A stretch of DNA of 48,620 nucleotides, taken from the NCBI GenBank assembly GCA_905612375.1, contig CAJQRS010000011.1, positions 1 through 48,620 of the forward strand, written 5' to 3'. The translations under genes were made by a program, and so were the position numbers. Below, piece by piece: positions 45,161 through 48,620 of the stretch. Position 1 is the stretch's first letter. The number at the start of each line of letters is the position of its first letter. Under the pieces are notes generated by a model. The model saw only the letters and a list, made by a program, of their open reading frames with translations. It was not told the DNA's origin and ran no database searches. The stretch comes from an uncultured Candidatus Pelagibacter sp. (lineage in GTDB: Bacteria; Pseudomonadota; Alphaproteobacteria; Pelagibacterales; Pelagibacteraceae).

Positions 45161-45212
45161 GTTAAACTTTACTTATAACTTTATCTAAATTAAATAAGAA
45201 TAATAATTTTAC

Positions 45213-46550
45213 ATGAAAGAATACGATTTAATTGTTATTGGTGCAGGATCTGGTGGTGTGAGAGCTGCAAGAATAGCAGCCAATTATGGAGCTAAAGTTT
45301 TAATTGCAGAAGGTTTAAATTATGGAGGCACTTGTGTTAATAGAGGGTGTGTTCCAAAAAAACTTTTCACTTACGCAGCTCAATTTAATAGTGACTTTGA
45401 TACTGCTAAATCTTATGGTTGGGAAGTTCCAGAGCAAATCTCTTTTAACTGGCAAACATTAATCAAAAACAAAGATCAAGAAATTGAACGATTAAATGAT
45501 ATCTACAAATCTATTTTAGAAAAAAATAAAGTTGATCGAATAGATGGTTACGCATCATTTAAAGGTTCTGAAATAATACAGATAAACGATGAAATATTTA
45601 AAGGAAAAAAAATTCTAATAGCATCAGGTGGAGCTTGTAACAAGCCTGCTTATACTGCAAAAGATAAAGTTCTTACATCAGATGATATTTTTCATATCAA
45701 GAAACTCCCTAAGGATATTTGTATTTTGGGTGCTGGCTATATTGCAGTTGAGTTTGCATGCATCATGAATGGTTTAGGAGTTAAAACAACTTTAATCTAC
45801 CGTGGTGAAAGAATTTTGAAAAGTTTTGATCAAGACTTAACAAATTTACTTGAGGATGAAATGATCAAAAAAGGAATTAATATAAAATTTAATACAAATA
45901 TTGAAGACATTACTGAAGCAAACGAGGGATTGGAAATCAAAATCCAACAAGGACCTAGTATAAAAACAGCGTGTGTTTTATCAGCACTAGGAAGATCTCC
46001 AAATGTTGCTCAACTTAATCTTGATAAAATTGATATTCTACAGAAAAAAAATGGAGCTATTATTGTTGATGAGTTTTCAAAAACAAATATAGATCATATT
46101 TATGCAATAGGTGACGTAACTGATAGGATTAATTTAACTCCTGTTGCAATTAGAGAGGGTCATGCATTTGCAGATACTGAATTTGGGAAAATTAAAAGAT
46201 CAGCTTCACATAAAAATATACCCTCTACTGTTTTTACAGATCCACCTTTATCTACAGTTGGTATAACTACTGAAGAAGCTCTAAAACTAGGAATTAAAGT
46301 TAAAACATTTAAAACTCAATTCTCACCAATGAAATATACTTTTGCTGATAAAAAACCTAAAATTTTAATGAAACTATTAGTTGATGAGAAAACAGATAAA
46401 GTTTTAGGAATTCATATGCTGGGCCAAGACAGTCCTGAAATTATTCAAAGTTTAGCTGTTGCTCTAACTGCAGGGGCTACTAAAAAAGACTTTGATAACA
46501 CAACAGCCATACATCCAACATCATCTGAAGAATTTGTTACTCTAAAATAA
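45213..46550 (+). CDS. gor: Glutathione-disulfide reductase
   Basis: Gor reduces oxidised glutathione with NADPH. The 445 residues have the FAD motif IGAGSGGVRAARIAA (9-23), the redox-active pair Cys41/Cys46 in GGTCVNRGCVPKKL, the NADPH-binding ILGAGYIAVEFACIMNGLG, YAIGDVTDRINLTPVAIREG and the C-terminal HPTSSEEFVTL with the active-site histidine. Length and motifs are those of the alphaproteobacterial form. gshA and gshB are in the same window at 11196-13410. Confidence 0.93.
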   Translation: MKEYDLIVIGAGSGGVRAARIAANYGAKVLIAEGLNYGGTCVNRGCVPKKLFTYAAQFNSDFDTAKSYGWEVPEQISFNWQTLIKNKDQEIERLNDIYKSILEKNKVDRIDGYASFKGSEIIQINDEIFKGKKILIASGGACNKPAYTAKDKVLTSDDIFHIKKLPKDICILGAGYIAVEFACIMNGLGVKTTLIYRGERILKSFDQDLTNLLEDEMIKKGINIKFNTNIEDITEANEGLEIKIQQGPSIKTACVLSALGRSPNVAQLNLDKIDILQKKNGAIIVDEFSKTNIDHIYAIGDVTDRINLTPVAIREGHAFADTEFGKIKRSASHKNIPSTVFTDPPLSTVGITTEEALKLGIKVKTFKTQFSPMKYTFADKKPKILMKLLVDEKTDKVLGIHMLGQDSPEIIQSLAVALTAGATKKDFDNTTAIHPTSSEEFVTLK

Positions 46551-46598
46551 GTTCTTTAAAAGGTAAATTAACTGAAGGAAGAAGTTATCTTCGAGGTT

Positions 46599-47492
46599 TT
46601 ATCTAATAGCTTTTTCTTTTTTATTTTCCAAAAGTAAGAACGAAAACTGAATTAAAACAGCAAATAAAATAATTCCACCACCAATTAATGTAAATAATGA
46701 TGCTCGCTCACCTGCAAATAAAAAAGCCCAAACAGGCCCTAAAACAGATTCGGATAGCATAATTACTCCAACCATTGCTGAAGGTGTACTACGCGCACCG
46801 ATAGTAATGAATATAAAACCAAAACCAACTTGAAAAAAGCCTGCTAAAAAACCTAAAAAAATGTCATTAGGTGAAACCATTAAACTGTGTGAATAGTAAA
46901 TACATACACTTAATCCAATTAAACATGAGCTTATTCCAGCAACAAATTGTGCCGGAACCATATCTACAGTAGGAAATTTTCTTACAATCATTATTAAGAC
47001 TGCAAATGTGATAGGCATTGTAAATGCAGCTAAATTTCCTGAAAGATTACCTGGTCTAAGATCATTACCAACCATTAAAGTAACTCCTGTTATTGCTAAT
47101 ATTATTGAAACTAAAGTGATTGTTGAAATTTTTTCTTTTAAAAACAAGTACCCAAAAATTGCAAGAAATAAAATCTGTAATGAGATTATAAAATTAGTAT
47201 TAGCAACTGATGTATTAGACATTGCATATACATAGCCACAAAATCCGAATGATAATACAATACCTCCAAAAAAACCTGGTAATCCAGACTTATAGAAAGA
47301 GCTTAAAGTTTTCTTTTTATAGGTAATTATTAGAAAGACTAAAACAGTTAATGTGAAAAATAAAGATCTCCAAAAAAGAATTTGCCACTCAGTAGAGCCT
47401 TCAAATTTTTTTACAATAAGCCCACCAAAGCTTAAACTTAAGGCTCCCATAAAAATAAGTAATGGACCAGGAATTTTATTAATTACATTCAT
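46599..47492 (-). CDS. EamA/DMT-family transporter
   Basis: This 297-residue permease has ten hydrophobic segments in two repeats. FMGALSLSFGGLIVKKFEG, NTSVANTNFIISLQILFLAIFGYLFLKE and GVIMLSESVLGPVWAFLFAGE are its marker stretches. The start overlaps the end of pxpC by 14 bases, so it is translated with the 5-oxoprolinase genes and may export or import a related compound (inference). Confidence 0.85.
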   Translation of the reverse strand: MNVINKIPGPLLIFMGALSLSFGGLIVKKFEGSTEWQILFWRSLFFTLTVLVFLIITYKKKTLSSFYKSGLPGFFGGIVLSFGFCGYVYAMSNTSVANTNFIISLQILFLAIFGYLFLKEKISTITLVSIILAITGVTLMVGNDLRPGNLSGNLAAFTMPITFAVLIMIVRKFPTVDMVPAQFVAGISSCLIGLSVCIYYSHSLMVSPNDIFLGFLAGFFQVGFGFIFITIGARSTPSAMVGVIMLSESVLGPVWAFLFAGERASLFTLIGGGIILFAVLIQFSFLLLENKKEKAIR

Positions 47493-48432
47493 TTAAATAT
47501 TTATTTGTATCTTCAGTGTATGCTTTAAATATATTTTGAGCTTCTTCAAGACTTACTTCCTTAAAATTTATTTTTGTTCCAGGTGTTAATTGCCCAATTA
47601 AATCAAGGTCAGCAGCAATAACCACACCAATTTTTGGATATCCACCAACTGTTCCATGATCAGACAGCATTATTATTGGATTTCCATCAGCAGGTACTTG
47701 AATAACTCCTCTAATTAAACCTTCTGATTTGATGTTGGTGTTTACTATATTTTCTAATTTAGGACCTTTTAATCTTACGCCCATCCTGTCGACAAGGTTT
47801 GTAATTAAAAAATCTTTCTTAAAAAATTTATCTATCGCATCCTTTGAAAAATAGTGAAAATTTGTACCTTTAATAATTCGAATAATATTATCAGGAGAGT
47901 AATTATAATTTATTTTTCTTTTAATTAAGTTTTTGGTATCTGATTTTTTAATAAAAATTTTATCATTTAGAGAATACTTTTTCCCATCATTAGGTCCAAT
48001 ATTTGCTTTAGTATTTATGGAATAACTACCCCAGGTTTTTTCTAAATGAAAGCCACCATTAACTGCCAAGTATCCATATGTAGAATTTTTGGTTGATATT
48101 ATATCTATTTGATCTTCTTCATCTAAAGTATAACTTTTATAACACTCACCATCTTCTTCTTCTAAGTTTTTTCTAATAATCTTAAAAAGTATATCTCCAG
48201 ATATTGCAAAATTAATTTTTCCATTTTTTAATTTTAAAAGAGGACCTTGGTATGCAAATTCAATTACAGCCTCATTTAATTGATTTTCAACTAACTTATT
48301 AGATAAGATGTAATTTCTTTGATCTATTGCACCACTTACTGCTATTCCAACATGATATAGCTGATTTCTACCCTTATCTTGAATAGTAGTGTTAACCCCT
48401 GCTCTTAAAATTTTGAAATATGCTTTATTCAT
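47479..48432 (-). CDS. pxpC: 5-oxoprolinase subunit C (biotin-dependent carboxyltransferase family)
   Basis: PxpC is part of the ATP-dependent PxpABC enzyme that opens 5-oxoproline to glutamate. The 317 residues show FKILRAGVNTTIQDKGR, HVGIAVSGAIDQRNYILSNKLV, YLAVNGGF, LVDRMGVRLKGP and PIIMLSDHGTVGGYPKIGVV, the KipA/PxpC pattern. Members of this family were formerly called KipA or allophanate hydrolase subunit 2. It overlaps pxpB by eight bases. A pxpA gene is not in the window. Confidence 0.87.
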   Translation of the reverse strand: MNKAYFKILRAGVNTTIQDKGRNQLYHVGIAVSGAIDQRNYILSNKLVENQLNEAVIEFAYQGPLLKLKNGKINFAISGDILFKIIRKNLEEEDGECYKSYTLDEEDQIDIISTKNSTYGYLAVNGGFHLEKTWGSYSINTKANIGPNDGKKYSLNDKIFIKKSDTKNLIKRKINYNYSPDNIIRIIKGTNFHYFSKDAIDKFFKKDFLITNLVDRMGVRLKGPKLENIVNTNIKSEGLIRGVIQVPADGNPIIMLSDHGTVGGYPKIGVVIAADLDLIGQLTPGTKINFKEVSLEEAQNIFKAYTEDTNKYLNECN

Positions 48433-48620
48433 TCCAATCTAAATATTCTTTTTTTGTTATTTGATAAAACCTTACTTTGTCCCCTGGGTTTACTAGGGCT
48501 GGTTGATCTAAATTTTTATCATCAAAAATTTTTATTGGAGTATTGCCAATAATATTCCAACCACCAGGACTTTCAAAAGTATAGATATTCGCAAATTGTT
48601 CGGTTATTCCAACAGACCCT
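48425..48620 (-). CDS. pxpB: 5-oxoprolinase subunit B, C-terminal part (cut by window end)
   Basis: The 64 visible residues read GSVGITEQFANIYTFESPGG, then WNIIGNTPIKIFD, PALVNPGDKVRFYQIT and a stop. The SPGGWNIIGNTP motif and the PGDKVRF segment are typical of the C-terminus of PxpB (KipI). The frame is open to the right edge. The stop lies within the start of pxpC. Confidence 0.85.
   Translation of the reverse strand, partial: GSVGITEQFANIYTFESPGGWNIIGNTPIKIFDDKNLDQPALVNPGDKVRFYQITKKEYLDWNE

Overview
This window looks like a SAR11-type (Pelagibacterales) alphaproteobacterial chromosome. The base composition is very AT-rich by eye, and genes are packed with gaps of a few bases or short overlaps. 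Characteristic traits include a gcvTHP operon behind a tandem glycine riboswitch, an NAD-type formate dehydrogenase cluster, many EamA-type transporters, and a small hypervariable island of short secreted proteins. No rRNA, tRNA, CRISPR array, transposase or integrase gene was seen. The statements on lineage are inference from gene content and style, not from a search.

Layout. (1) 1-4060: pdxA (cut by the window edge) and rsmA on +, facing gmk-acpP-fabG-fabD on -. (2) 4100-11130: rpsF-rpsR-rplI, dnaB, an RND/MMPL exporter, cvpA and purF on +. (3) 11196-15626: glutathione synthesis (plant-type gshA, then gshB) with an EamA and an MFS transporter. (4) 15623-18215: a YhiN-type flavoprotein and slyX on -, then yajQ, a membrane protein and a 50-residue basic protein on +. 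(5) 18216-20560: a small accessory island. It holds a 75-residue phage ORF6C-like gene between inverted repeats, a run of short minus-strand secreted or membrane proteins whose signal-peptide DNA is recycled from gene to gene, a duplicated 27-bp repeat and a truncated copy of the ORF6C-like gene, and it closes with a hairpin terminator. (6) 20569-23792: a 19-residue hydrophobic peptide, threonine aldolase, an amidinotransferase and an EamA transporter, all on -. (7) 23842-32026: molybdenum cofactor genes (moeA, which carries a one-base frameshift, and mobA) diverging from an IscU-like scaffold, an HPP membrane protein, fdhD and the two formate dehydrogenase subunits. (8) 32081-34380: selO and an FkbM-type methyltransferase. 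(9) 34387-40460: a DAO-family oxidase, tspO, and an SDR/DUF3833/Cfa/DUF1365/flavoprotein lipid-modification cluster. (10) 40473-45212: gcvT-gcvH-gcvP with its riboswitch and promoter, and next to it a candidate plus-strand small RNA. (11) 45213-48620: glutathione reductase, then an EamA transporter and the 5-oxoprolinase subunits pxpC and pxpB (cut by the edge) on -.

How the genes fit together. Glycine and one-carbon metabolism recurs. Threonine aldolase makes glycine, the glycine cleavage system oxidises it, an amidinotransferase may consume it, and formate dehydrogenase removes formate and yields NADH. Glutathione is covered by gshA, gshB and gor, and pxpBC could recycle 5-oxoproline to glutamate.

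The points most worth checking are the 12-bp complementarity between the second glycine aptamer and the gcvT start codon, the candidate small RNA with a promoter overlapping the gcv promoter, the cassette-like secreted-protein island, and the moeA homopolymer frameshift.
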